This document shows, piece after piece, positions 7,658-16,481 of a stretch of 51,508 bases of DNA. Source of the DNA: Kiritimatiellia bacterium. GTDB lineage: Bacteria; Verrucomicrobiota; Kiritimatiellia; RFP12; JAAYLN01. A program made the translations under genes and the position numbers. The DNA lies in contig JAGCUY010000006.1 of assembly GCA_017962605.1 (NCBI GenBank), positions 1-51,508 on the forward strand, given 5' to 3'. The notes under the pieces were generated by a model. That model ran no database searches and was not told the origin of the DNA. It worked only from the letters and a program-made list of their open reading frames with translations. The first letter of the stretch is position 1. Each line of letters starts with the position of its first letter.

Positions 7658-8743
7658 ATGAAAGAACTGGCCCAATACCTCGACGTCTTGCCGTCGCTTG
7701 GCGGATGGCCGGGCAACGACTGCCTTATAATGTTGCACGGCGAACCCGTCTTCCGCCATCAGTCCGGCTTCGCCGACCTCGAGGCCAAGGCGCCGATGAC
7801 TGGCCGCGAGAGGGTCAATCTCTACTCCTGCTCCAAGATCGCGACTTGCACCGCCGCTCTCCAGCTCTTTGAAAAGGGCCTCTACAAGCTCGACGACCCG
7901 CTCGCCGACTACATGCCGGAGTTCGCCGACATGAAGGTCTTGGAGGACGGCGTGGCGCGTCCGGCAAAGGAACCAATCCGCATCTGGCACCTCTTCACGA
8001 TGACTGCCGGATTCTCCTACGACCTGAATTCGCCCTCGCTCGCCGCCTACCGCGCCAAGAACCCGGCCTGCCCAACGCGCGAGTTCATCCGCCATCTCGC
8101 CGCAGACCCTCTCCTCTTCGATCCGGGCACGCGCTGGAACTACAGCCTTTGCCACGACGTCCTCGCCGCTTTCGTGGAGATCCTCTCCGGCCAGCTTTTC
8201 GCCGACTACACCCGCGACCACATCTTCGCGCCCCTCGGCATGGCTAACACGACTTTCCTCATGCCCGACTCCGAGCTTGGAACCATCGCGCCGCAATACC
8301 GCTTCAATCCAGATACCAAGGGGCCGCTTCCCTGCGGTCCTGCCATCCAGCCCTACAAGGCCGGCGCCGAATACGCCAGCGGCGGCGCGGGCTGCATCTC
8401 CACCTGCGACGACTACATCAAGTTCCTAGAGGCGCTCCGCATCGGCGACATCGTCCTCAAGAAGGAGACCATCGACCTCATGACGACCGACCGCCTCACG
8501 GAGCAGACGCGTTCAACCGCCTGGAACCCCGAGTACGGCTACGGGCTGGGCGTCCGCTGTAAGTCGGCCATCCTCCCCGACGGACCAGGCGACTTCGGCT
8601 GGGGCGGCGCTGCAGGGTCGCTCAGCGTCATCGACCGCGAGTCCGGCTTCACCATCATGCTCGTCCAGCACATGCTAGGCGCGCCCGATCCGACCCTGCG
8701 CTGGAAGCTTGTCCCGCTTTTGCGCAAGACATTGGCGAAGTAA
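7658..8743 (+). CDS. Beta-lactamase-fold serine hydrolase (class C / esterase EstB-like)
   Basis: 361 residues of the serine beta-lactamase/transpeptidase superfamily. The SxxK motif is S57-C-S-K60, the YxN-position motif is Y162-S-L, and a GWGGAAGS segment takes the place of the KTG box. That combination is typical of class C-like esterases and amidases, not true beta-lactamases. No signal peptide is visible, so it is probably cytoplasmic. There is no ribosome-binding site and the promoter abuts the start, suggesting a leaderless transcript. The CE7-like esterase follows 12 bases downstream, so the two hydrolases probably form an operon. Confidence 0.85.
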   Translation: MKELAQYLDVLPSLGGWPGNDCLIMLHGEPVFRHQSGFADLEAKAPMTGRERVNLYSCSKIATCTAALQLFEKGLYKLDDPLADYMPEFADMKVLEDGVARPAKEPIRIWHLFTMTAGFSYDLNSPSLAAYRAKNPACPTREFIRHLAADPLLFDPGTRWNYSLCHDVLAAFVEILSGQLFADYTRDHIFAPLGMANTTFLMPDSELGTIAPQYRFNPDTKGPLPCGPAIQPYKAGAEYASGGAGCISTCDDYIKFLEALRIGDIVLKKETIDLMTTDRLTEQTRSTAWNPEYGYGLGVRCKSAILPDGPGDFGWGGAAGSLSVIDRESGFTIMLVQHMLGAPDPTLRWKLVPLLRKTLAK

Positions 8744-8755
8744 TCCAGACAAAAA

Positions 8756-10075
8756 ATGACAACTTCCAACAAGCCTCTTCCCGTCCTCTTCAAAGTCGAG
8801 ACGGATCACGCAAGCTGCATCTACCGATGCGGGGAGCGCGCGACGTTTTCCGTTACCGTGACCGACACCGACGGCATCCCGCTGAAGGCGGGCCGCTTCC
8901 ACGCCATACTTGACAACTACGGGGCGCGCGTCCTCGCAGAGGCGGACATCGACCTCGCGACGGCAAACCCATTCGCAATCTCCGCCGTCAGGGAGACTCC
9001 CGGCTTCATGCGCCTGCGCATCGACACCGACCGCGCCACATTCTCGCCACGGGGCCTGGCAGGCAACGGCATGGCGGGCGAGGAAATCTTCCAGTGGGGC
9101 GTCGCATACGAGCCGGAGAAAATAAGGCCCGCAGCGGGGCGGCCCGCCGACTTCGACGCATTCTGGGCGGACGCCGTCCGCAAGCTGGACGAGACCGTTC
9201 CCCCCGACCCGCAGCTGGAGCGGCTGGACGCAAACTGCACGCCAGGACACGAGACCTTCCGCATCAGCTTCGCCTCCTATGGCGGGCGGCGCGTCTGGGG
9301 CTGGCTCAACATGCCCACCGGCAAAGGCCCCTTCCCCGTGCGAGTGAACGTTCCCGGCGCCGGCATCGGCGCCTGCGGCGCTACGGCCGCAGACGACGAA
9401 ATCACCCTCACGATGAACGTCCACTCCTACCCGCAGCCGGACACCCCCGAGGAGCGCGACGCGGCCTACAAGGCACAGGACGAGCGCTTCGCCGCCCCGC
9501 GCGGCGTCGCACGCTACTGCCAGGCCGGAATCCACCTCTCCCGCGAGGACTACTTCTACTACGCCTCTCTCCTCGGCATCAACCGTGCCGTCAACTGGCT
9601 CTGGGCGCACCCGGCCGCCAGCCATGCCGACTTCACCTACTCCGGCACCTCGCAAGGCGGCGGCTTCGGCCTCATGCTGACTGGCCTCAACGGCCACTTC
9701 ACGCGCAGCTGCATCTTCGTCCCCGCCATCTGCGACCTCCTCGGCTCACTCATCGAAGAGCGCGAAAGCGGCTGGCCAAAGATCATCGACGCGCAGAAGC
9801 CGGAGAACCGCGAAGCCGCGGCCCGCAACGCGCCCTACTTCGACGGCGCAAGCTTCGCGGCAGGCATCACATGCCCGATCCGCTTCGTCGCCGGCTTCGG
9901 CGACTGCGCCTGCCCGCCGGCATCCGTCTATGCCGCCTACAACTGCGTCCCGTCCGCCGACAAGGCCATCTTCAACGGCATCGGCATGGGCCACGGCGTC
10001 TTCCCGCACTTCTACGAAGACTTAGACCATTGGATTCGCACCGGGTGTGACGTTCGCCGGAAAGACGGGGATTAA
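8756..10075 (+). CDS. Acetylxylan esterase-like hydrolase (AXE1 / CE7 family)
   Basis: Predicted deacetylase acting on acetylated sugars or oligosaccharides. 439 residues. An N-terminal beta-sandwich (about residues 1-120) precedes an alpha/beta hydrolase domain. Nucleophile S299 lies in GTSQGGG, the typical CE7 elbow; D383 (FGDCACPPASVY) and H413 (GMGHG) complete the triad in the expected order. No signal peptide is seen, consistent with CE7 enzymes that act on imported oligosaccharides. It is probably cotranscribed with the upstream serine hydrolase and convergent with the XylR-like regulator 25 bases away. Confidence 0.85.
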   Translation: MTTSNKPLPVLFKVETDHASCIYRCGERATFSVTVTDTDGIPLKAGRFHAILDNYGARVLAEADIDLATANPFAISAVRETPGFMRLRIDTDRATFSPRGLAGNGMAGEEIFQWGVAYEPEKIRPAAGRPADFDAFWADAVRKLDETVPPDPQLERLDANCTPGHETFRISFASYGGRRVWGWLNMPTGKGPFPVRVNVPGAGIGACGATAADDEITLTMNVHSYPQPDTPEERDAAYKAQDERFAAPRGVARYCQAGIHLSREDYFYYASLLGINRAVNWLWAHPAASHADFTYSGTSQGGGFGLMLTGLNGHFTRSCIFVPAICDLLGSLIEERESGWPKIIDAQKPENREAAARNAPYFDGASFAAGITCPIRFVAGFGDCACPPASVYAAYNCVPSADKAIFNGIGMGHGVFPHFYEDLDHWIRTGCDVRRKDGD

Positions 10076-10100
10076 CGAAATCGTCGCAAAGGCGCGTTCG

Positions 10101-11279
10101 CTAATCGTCGGGGGATTCGCGGTTTTCGCGGCGCCACTGGAGCATGGTCATGCCGGTGGCCTTGCGGAAGAGCAGGCCCAGGTGGCTATCGCGCACGAAT
10201 CCGGCGCGTTCCGTTATTTCGCCAATAGAGAGGTTGGTGGATGAGAGAAGCGACTTCACGTAGTCAATCCGCCCCTGCATGAGTTCGTCGCGGATTGAGT
10301 GGCCGATGCGCGAACGGAAGCGCAGTTCGAGGTAGCGCCGCGAGCATCCCGCCGCCCGCACGATGTCCCCCACGTCGATGCCGCCGCTGGCCGCATGCCG
10401 CCGGATGAAGGCAATAGCCTTTGAAATCGACGGGTCGCTCATCGCGGCATATCCGGTGGAGCCGCGCGTCGCTATGGATATCGGCGGCAGCGAGACGGCC
10501 CGCTCGCGCGGCTCGCGTCCGTGCATGAGGTCGTCGAGCATCTCCGCCGCGATCTGCCCGCGCCGGAAGCCGCCCGTGTGGATGCTCGAAAGCGTGGGGA
10601 TGGTCGATTCGCAGAGCAGCGGGTCATTGTCCACGCCAAGCACGGCGATTTCGTCTGGCACCCGCAGCCCCGCGACGGCGCAGGCCTCCAGCACGCGCCG
10701 CGCCCGTGCGTCCATTGGGGCGAAGACCGCAGTCGGCTTGGGCAGATTCCGCAGGAAGGCGATAAGCCGCTCCCGGTCGTCATGCCAGCTGCGCCGTTCC
10801 CTGGCCGTGAAGCTGTCGTGGACGGCGCAGGTGTGGCCGGCCGCCGCAAGCGTATCCACGAAGCCGTCCCGACGCTCGACGCTCCAGGGCTTCCCCTGCA
10901 GCTCGCCCACGAATGCGAAGTGCCGGTAGCCGCGCGCCATGTAGTAGCGGGCCGCCAGCGCCCCGATGGCGCGGGAGTCGCGCCGCACGTAGGGCGCGCC
11001 GGCGATGGGGAAGTCCGGCTCCAACATGTAGGACCACGGCTCGACGAAGACGACCGGGGCACCAAGCGCCGCGATTCTGGCCGCGTCCTCGCGCGACACG
11101 CCGGAGACGATGACGCCGGAAAGGCCGGTCCGCGCCATGTCCGGCAGCTGCTCTTTGTTGCGTCCCTCCTCGAACTTGCAGAACCATGGGCCGTGCTTCG
11201 CGGCGTAGTCGAGGATGCCGTTGAAGGTGGACCGCTGCCCCTTCAGCGCCAGCGAGAACAGAATTGCGACGTTGATCAT
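10101..11279 (-). CDS. XylR-like transcriptional regulator (LacI-type sensor + AraC DNA-binding domain)
   Basis: 392 residues, the same length as E. coli XylR. The N-terminal two thirds is a periplasmic-binding-protein-like sugar sensor (VIVSGVS, FVGELQGKPWS, VAVLGVDNDP-like segment ALGVDNDPLLCE). The C-terminal 100 residues are an AraC-type double helix-turn-helix (IVRAAGCSRRYLELRF and IGEITERAGFVRDSHLGLLFRK). It is transcribed divergently from the secreted-protein cluster at 11420, which it may control, and converges on the esterase gene. The inducer is unknown; xylose or another plant sugar is a family-based guess. Confidence 0.9.
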   Translation of the reverse strand: MINVAILFSLALKGQRSTFNGILDYAAKHGPWFCKFEEGRNKEQLPDMARTGLSGVIVSGVSREDAARIAALGAPVVFVEPWSYMLEPDFPIAGAPYVRRDSRAIGALAARYYMARGYRHFAFVGELQGKPWSVERRDGFVDTLAAAGHTCAVHDSFTARERRSWHDDRERLIAFLRNLPKPTAVFAPMDARARRVLEACAVAGLRVPDEIAVLGVDNDPLLCESTIPTLSSIHTGGFRRGQIAAEMLDDLMHGREPRERAVSLPPISIATRGSTGYAAMSDPSISKAIAFIRRHAASGGIDVGDIVRAAGCSRRYLELRFRSRIGHSIRDELMQGRIDYVKSLLSSTNLSIGEITERAGFVRDSHLGLLFRKATGMTMLQWRRENRESPDD

Positions 11280-11290
11280 GCTCCAATTAT

Positions 11291-11338
11291 CGCAAAAAAG
11301 CCGTCTGTGCGCAAACGTGTTAAAAAATTTTACGCAAA
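11291..11338. promoter_or_regulatory. Three CGCAAA direct repeats between the divergent regulator and its neighbour
   Basis: CGCAAA occurs at 11291, 11310 and 11333, spaced 19 and 23 bases apart (about two helical turns), directly upstream of the regulator's start and of the promoter for the secreted-protein array. AraC-type proteins often bind direct repeats, so this is a candidate operator. Confidence 0.4.
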
Positions 11339-11344
11339 ATGGTG

Positions 11345-11373
11345 TATTTTTGGCGGGCGACTAGTGATAAAAT
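11345..11373 (+). promoter_or_regulatory. Candidate promoter for the secreted-protein array
   Basis: TAAAAT (11368-11373) with a poor -35 (TATTTT, 17 bp upstream). This would suit an activator-dependent promoter. AAAGGA precedes the ATG at 11420. Confidence 0.45.
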
Positions 11374-11419
11374 TTTTGCTGTCAATTGTCAAACTCACAA
11401 TTAACCAAAGGACAACACC

Positions 11420-14035
11420 ATGAACAAAAATCACCTCTCAATCTCGTTCGCAACCGCTATTGGAGCGGCTGCCAAGACACTCGCGCGTGTCACGGGCGCG
11501 TTGGCACTAATTGCGGTCGCGCTTTTTGCGGTGAACGCGAGCGCTGACCGCACGATAACGATCTACGAGATGACCGACTCAACCGCAACCCTTGTCTTCG
11601 GCCCCACAGACGGCGAGACCTACAACCTCTACATGGCCTACGGGGCCGCGGACGGTGGTGACTCCGCGTCTGGCTGGGACAATTTCGAAGAGCTTGGCGA
11701 TATCGACTCGAACGACAACGCCTATTCGGCCGACCTCCCCGCCGGATGGAAGACCTCGGCCGAGGCCAAGTACCTGCGCTTCTTCCTTCTCCGCTCCGAC
11801 AATTCCGTCGCCGCATGCACGGACACCATCGTCGCCAGCATCCTCAATGACAGCGTCCTCATCGTCGAGGCGGGCAGCCCCGTCACCCTCTCCGCCAGCG
11901 CCGAATACGAGGAGGTGCGGCTGCGCGACACCCTCCATCTTAATGGCGGCACCCTCACGACCCCGATTGTCGTCGTGGACGGCGAGGCCGGGTGTCTTGA
12001 CATCAACGGCGGAATCCTCTCAGCGTCGGCACGCCTCACGCTCGACCCCGCCCTCGTGACCGCAAACGAATACGCCACCGTCCTCGTGCTGCACTACGGC
12101 ACGAACACCCTCCATTGCGCCACGAACGCCAACCCCAATGTCGCCGCACGCATCCTCTTTGACGGCGGCTCGCTGAAAAGCACCTCCTTCTCTGGCAAAC
12201 CCCTCTGTTCGGTAAACGGCGGCAAGTGGATTCTCGAGGGCACATCCAACCACCCCATCCGCTTCGGCGACATGGGCCTCCAGCGCATGGACTGGCTCAC
12301 GGGCGACGGCTCCATCGAGACGCGCGGTCCCTGTGACATCGTCTTCGACGACAACAACTACAACCGCCCGAACGACTGGCGCGGCACCTTCTGGCTCAAC
12401 ACTTCCAACACCATCTGGAACCACACGGGCAACCTCGTCTTTTCCAATGGCGTGGACGTTATCTGCACCAGCGACGACTGCCTGCCCTCCGGCCCGCAGA
12501 CGGGCGGTATCGTGATGAAGTTGGTGAACCACGACTGGCCGCCGCCGCCGCGCCTGAACCTCAACGGCCACTCCGTCGCCGTAAACGGCATCGACGCCAC
12601 CCTTGGCGGCGTCGTCACTAACGGCGCATCAACCATCGCCACAATCCGCATCGGCGAGGGCGACGCGACCGGCGGCATCACGGACCTCGTCCTCTGCAAG
12701 AGCAACATCAACCTCGTGAAACGGGGTTCCGAGACCAACTTCGTCTCGCTCGGCACCTCCTCGCTGGCGGCGCTCCGCCTCGAGGCGGGGACGCTCGTGG
12801 TGACGGGAACAGCCGCCGACACGCTAAGCGCCACCTCCGTGACCGTAGCCGAGGGCGCGGCGCTTGTGATTGACGGCGCGGCTGTGTTCACGCCGGAACT
12901 CTCCAATGACGGCTCCGTCGAGCAAGTCAACGGCGGCGTCCTCGAAGCCGCGATTGGCAATGACGGTTCAGCCGACACCGTTGTTTGGGACAACCCCGAA
13001 CTGCCCGAAGGCACCGCCCTCGTCAAGGTCGGCTCGAACCGCGCCATCGTGCAGACGGCTTCGGCGCTTGGCTCCGATATCACCGTGCGGGGCGGCACCA
13101 TGGTCTTCTCCGGCCGCACCTGCACCAACGAGTGGTACCGCTTCGTCTTCAACGGATCGCAATACCAGCAGTCAAACCAGATCGCCATCGGCGACCTCCG
13201 CCTTTATTCCGACACCTCCAAGGCTGAGAATGTCGCCAAGGACATAGGTACCGGCGACAACAACATCCTCGACGCTGGCACGAATCCTTCGAATCTCCAA
13301 CGCAACCAGTGCGTCGCGAGTTTCGCAATAACGAATACTATTCCAAGCGGAGGTGGTTCCGGTGGACTCTGGAGGTTAAGCAATGCCTTCAATGGCAGCG
13401 AATACCACGCCGTGCTATCCAGGGACACCTACTACATCTACGGCAACGCCTCGCAGGTGTGGATAGCCTTCCGCCTAGCGGCGAACAAGAACCGCGTCCA
13501 GTGTTATCTTCCAGTCAAGAGTTACATCACCTGGTACTGGCACCCCAACTCCTGGCTCTTCCAGACCAGCGTCGATGGCGTGAACTGGCAGACGGTCGAT
13601 ACGCAGAAGAACGTCCTGACCAGCGACGGCTACGGCTCGACACCCTTCGTCATAAAGGGCTTCCTCGCAGGCGGCGCGGCGGGCTTCGACCCCTCGGCGA
13701 ACGTGAACGTCGCCTACGGCGCGACCCTCGACGCGCGCGGCGTCGTGAATGGCCAGACGCTTTCGCGCCTCACCGTTGACATGACGGCCGGCGGCGGCAC
13801 CATCCGCGGCGTGAAAATCGCGCAGAACGGCGTCCTCAATCTCGTGAACATCCCGAAGGGGATGTCGCTGCACAACGCGGAAATTCCCATCACGCTGCTT
13901 GATGTGGCGGACGGCGCCAATCTCAAGTCGTGGACGGTTCTCGTCGAGGACGCCCCCGCCGGGATAGGCACCCTCAAGTGGGATGGTGAAAAGTTGAGCC
14001 TTTGGGACGGCGTCACCTTCTTCATCATCCACTAG
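11420..14035 (+). CDS. Secreted repeat protein: beta-strand module plus discoidin-like module
   Basis: 871 residues with a long Sec signal (hydrophobic stretch GALALIAVALFAV, cleavage after ASA near residue 42). Order of parts: a small beta module with AYGAADGG..W and a conserved RFFLL end (about 45-130); a roughly 345-residue beta-strand-rich module (nt 11850-12885) with TLHCATNAN, RFGDMGLQRMDWLTGDG and LDLNGHSVAVN-like segments; and a roughly 350-residue C-terminal module (nt 12952-14015) whose RFVFNGS..IAIGDLRLYSD..SWLFQTSVDGVNWQTVDT pattern resembles F5/8 type C (discoidin) carbohydrate-binding domains. It ends in GVTFFIIH. No catalytic motif is seen. It is likely a surface or secreted glycan-binding protein. 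The modules recur in the next two genes. Confidence 0.8.
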   Translation: MNKNHLSISFATAIGAAAKTLARVTGALALIAVALFAVNASADRTITIYEMTDSTATLVFGPTDGETYNLYMAYGAADGGDSASGWDNFEELGDIDSNDNAYSADLPAGWKTSAEAKYLRFFLLRSDNSVAACTDTIVASILNDSVLIVEAGSPVTLSASAEYEEVRLRDTLHLNGGTLTTPIVVVDGEAGCLDINGGILSASARLTLDPALVTANEYATVLVLHYGTNTLHCATNANPNVAARILFDGGSLKSTSFSGKPLCSVNGGKWILEGTSNHPIRFGDMGLQRMDWLTGDGSIETRGPCDIVFDDNNYNRPNDWRGTFWLNTSNTIWNHTGNLVFSNGVDVICTSDDCLPSGPQTGGIVMKLVNHDWPPPPRLNLNGHSVAVNGIDATLGGVVTNGASTIATIRIGEGDATGGITDLVLCKSNINLVKRGSETNFVSLGTSSLAALRLEAGTLVVTGTAADTLSATSVTVAEGAALVIDGAAVFTPELSNDGSVEQVNGGVLEAAIGNDGSADTVVWDNPELPEGTALVKVGSNRAIVQTASALGSDITVRGGTMVFSGRTCTNEWYRFVFNGSQYQQSNQIAIGDLRLYSDTSKAENVAKDIGTGDNNILDAGTNPSNLQRNQCVASFAITNTIPSGGGSGGLWRLSNAFNGSEYHAVLSRDTYYIYGNASQVWIAFRLAANKNRVQCYLPVKSYITWYWHPNSWLFQTSVDGVNWQTVDTQKNVLTSDGYGSTPFVIKGFLAGGAAGFDPSANVNVAYGATLDARGVVNGQTLSRLTVDMTAGGGTIRGVKIAQNGVLNLVNIPKGMSLHNAEIPITLLDVADGANLKSWTVLVEDAPAGIGTLKWDGEKLSLWDGVTFFIIH

Positions 14036-14076
14036 AGGATGCTTACGGTCTCCTGTCATTTTAATATTGTTTAGCC

Positions 14077-14131
14077 GTGTAGAACATGAAGAACATGTAG
14101 AAAACTCTACACGATCTACACGTTCTACATG
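14077..14131. repeat. Word-repeat hairpin (TGTAGAA / CTACACG words)
   Basis: Left arm built of GTGTAGAA, CATGAAG and CATGTAGAA words, right arm built of TCTACAC (twice) and TTCTACATG. CATGTAGAA (14094-14102) is the exact reverse complement of 14123-14131, and GTGTAGA (14077) pairs with TCTACAC (14106 or 14115). Begins 42 bases after a stop codon. Confidence 0.7.
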
Positions 14132-14162
14132 GTTGACGTAAAACTCCAGAAAGCACTTCACC

Positions 14163-16388
14163 ATGAACAAGACCCTCACCTCCAAGTTCCTCGCGGCCAC
14201 GACGTTTGCGGCCGCGCTCATCGCCACGACGGCCGGCGCCGACATCGGCGACAACGGCTCTGCCGACACCGTAGTCTGGGACGCCCCCTCGCTCTCCGCC
14301 GGCGCCCTCGTCAAGGTCGGCTCCAACCGCGCCATTATCCAAACGGCGGCGGCCATCAACGCGGACATCGACGTGCAGGGCGGCACCATGGTCTTCTCCG
14401 GCCGCACCTGCACCAACGAGTTCTACCGCTTTGTCTTCAACGGGTCGCCATACGAGCAGTCAAACCAAATTGCCATCGGCGACCTCCGCCTCTATTCCGA
14501 CACCTCAAAGGAGGAGAATGTCGCCAAGGACATAGGAACCGGCGACAATAACATCCTTGCCGCCGGCACGAGTCCTTCAAGTCTCGCCCGTAATCAGTGT
14601 GTCGCGAGCTTTGAAATAACGACTACTGCGCCGAGCGGGGCTTCCGTTGGACTTTGGAGATTAAGCAATGCCTTCAATGGCAGCGAATACCACGCCGTGC
14701 TATCCAGGGACACCTACTACATCTACGGCAACGCCTCGCAGGTGTGGGTCGCCTTCCGCATGGCGGCGGGGAAGAACCGCGTCCAGTGCTACCTCCCAGT
14801 GAAGAGCTACATGACCTGGTATTGGCACCCCAGCGCCTGGCTCTTCCAGACCAGCGTTGACGGCAGCAACTGGCAGACGGTCGATACGCAGACCGGCGCG
14901 CTGACATCGGGCGGCTACGGCTCGACGCCGTTTGTGATCAAGGGCTTCCTGGCCGACGGCGCGGCGGGCTTCAGCCCCTCGGCGAACGTGAAGGTCGCCT
15001 CCGGCGCGACCCTCGACGCCACGGGCGTCGCGGGCGGCCAGACGCTCTCGCACCTCACCGTCGATTGGGCCGCCGGAGCGGGCACAATCAAGGGCGTGAC
15101 CATTGCGCAGAACGGCGTCCTCGATCTCGTGAACGTCCCGGCGGGCACGAGCTTCGGTGGCCAGACCGTCCCCGTGACGCTCTCCAACGTCGCGGACGGC
15201 GCGAACTTCGCCTCCTGGACGGTGCGCGTGAACGGCGCGGCGACGGAGGACGTCGTTTCCTGGAACGGCTCCGCCCTGCGCTTCCCGATAATCTCCATCG
15301 GCAACAATAGCGCCGATGACACCGTGCTCTGGGACGACCCCTTCCTCATGGATGGCTCGCCTCTCGTCAAGGTCGGCAGCAACCGCGCCATCGTCCAGAC
15401 GGCGACGGCCATCGACGCCGATATCGACGTCCAGGGCGGCACCATGGTCTTCTCCGGCCGCACCTGCACCAACGAGTTCTACCGCATCGTCTTCAACGGG
15501 TCGCAATACCAGTCGAACACAAACATTGTCATCGGCGAACTGCGCGTCTATTCCGACACAACCAAAGAGGAGAACCTCGCCAAGGACATCGGCAAGGACG
15601 GCAAGGTCCTCGCCGCCAACACCGCTGCGTCAAGCCTCCAACAGGGCTACTGCGTCGCGAGCTTCGCAACTGCATATCAAAGTTCGCTCAATAGCCTCCT
15701 CGGGCCCGATGCGAGTGCCAACCTCTGGGACATCAGAAACGCCTTCGACGACAGCGACTACAACGCCGTCCTTTCGCAGAGCAAGTACTACATCTACAAC
15801 GACTCCTCGCGGGTCTGGATAGCCTTCCGCATGGCGGCAGGGAACAACCGCGTCCAATGCTACCTTCCCGCAAAGGCAGACGGGATTATCTGGTATTTGC
15901 ACCCCAGCGCCTGGCTTTTCCAGACCAGTATCGACGGCGTTAACTGGCAGACGGTCGATACGCGGACCGGTGCGATAAAGTCGAGCGGCTACGGTTCGAC
16001 ACCTTTCGTCATCAAGGGCTTCCTGGCCGACGGCGCGGCGGGCTTCGATTCGTCAGCCAATGTGAAGGTTGCCTCCGGCGCGACGCTTGACGCATCGGGC
16101 GTTTCAGGCGGGCAGACTCTCTCGCATCTGACCGTCGATTGGACGGCCGGAGCGGGCACGATCAAGGGCGTGACGATTGCGCAGAACGGCGTCCTCGACC
16201 TCGTGAACGTCCCCGCCAACGCGCGGCTCGGCGGGCAGAACATCCCCGTGACGCTCACGGATGTCACGAACGGCGCGAACCTCTCCACCTGGACAGTCCG
16301 CGTGAACGGCGCCGCGACGACCGAGCGCCTCCGCTGGAACGGCTCGGCCCTGCGCATCTTCGGCGCCATGATGCTCACCTTCTGGTAG
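14163..16388 (+). CDS. Secreted protein made of two tandem discoidin-like modules
   Basis: 741 residues. The signal peptide ends near TTAGA (residue about 21). Two copies (nt 14248-15285 and 15295-16365) follow of the C-terminal module of the preceding gene. Each begins SADTVVWD, then KVGSNRAI.QTA, GGTMVFSGRTCTNE.YR, a discoidin-like core with SWLFQTS.DG.NWQTVDT, and TIAQNGVLDLVNVP. The DNA is also closely similar, pointing to recent duplication. It ends AMMLTFW. No enzyme motifs are seen; a multivalent glycan-binding or surface-layer role is an inference. No clear promoter; probably cotranscribed with the gene upstream. Confidence 0.8.
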   Translation: MNKTLTSKFLAATTFAAALIATTAGADIGDNGSADTVVWDAPSLSAGALVKVGSNRAIIQTAAAINADIDVQGGTMVFSGRTCTNEFYRFVFNGSPYEQSNQIAIGDLRLYSDTSKEENVAKDIGTGDNNILAAGTSPSSLARNQCVASFEITTTAPSGASVGLWRLSNAFNGSEYHAVLSRDTYYIYGNASQVWVAFRMAAGKNRVQCYLPVKSYMTWYWHPSAWLFQTSVDGSNWQTVDTQTGALTSGGYGSTPFVIKGFLADGAAGFSPSANVKVASGATLDATGVAGGQTLSHLTVDWAAGAGTIKGVTIAQNGVLDLVNVPAGTSFGGQTVPVTLSNVADGANFASWTVRVNGAATEDVVSWNGSALRFPIISIGNNSADDTVLWDDPFLMDGSPLVKVGSNRAIVQTATAIDADIDVQGGTMVFSGRTCTNEFYRIVFNGSQYQSNTNIVIGELRVYSDTTKEENLAKDIGKDGKVLAANTAASSLQQGYCVASFATAYQSSLNSLLGPDASANLWDIRNAFDDSDYNAVLSQSKYYIYNDSSRVWIAFRMAAGNNRVQCYLPAKADGIIWYLHPSAWLFQTSIDGVNWQTVDTRTGAIKSSGYGSTPFVIKGFLADGAAGFDSSANVKVASGATLDASGVSGGQTLSHLTVDWTAGAGTIKGVTIAQNGVLDLVNVPANARLGGQNIPVTLTDVTNGANLSTWTVRVNGAATTERLRWNGSALRIFGAMMLTFW

Positions 16389-16393
16389 AAAAC

Positions 16394-16476
16394 ATCAATT
16401 TGGAATGTTGCCAATGTGGAAATGTTGCCAATTGCCAATTCCAGTTTCCAGTTTGGATTTGGAAATGGAAGGGATT
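16394..16476. repeat. Word-repeat tract (GTTGCCAATGTGGAAAT words)
   Basis: Starts within 6-12 bases of the preceding stop codon. It is built from TTGCCAAT, TGGAAAT and CCAGTTT words. The first 30 bases are almost identical to the tract at 23453. Its end supplies the GGAAGGGA used as ribosome-binding site by the next gene. Confidence 0.75.
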
Positions 16477-16481
16477 CCATC

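Noticed and set aside
7658..8743. Antibiotic-resistance beta-lactamase
   Set aside because: The fold is right, but there is no signal peptide and no KTG box; esterase or amidase relatives fit better.
11420..16388. Autotransporters of type V secretion
   Set aside because: Beta-strand repeat style is similar, but no C-terminal membrane barrel exists; both proteins end in a short hydrophobic tail.
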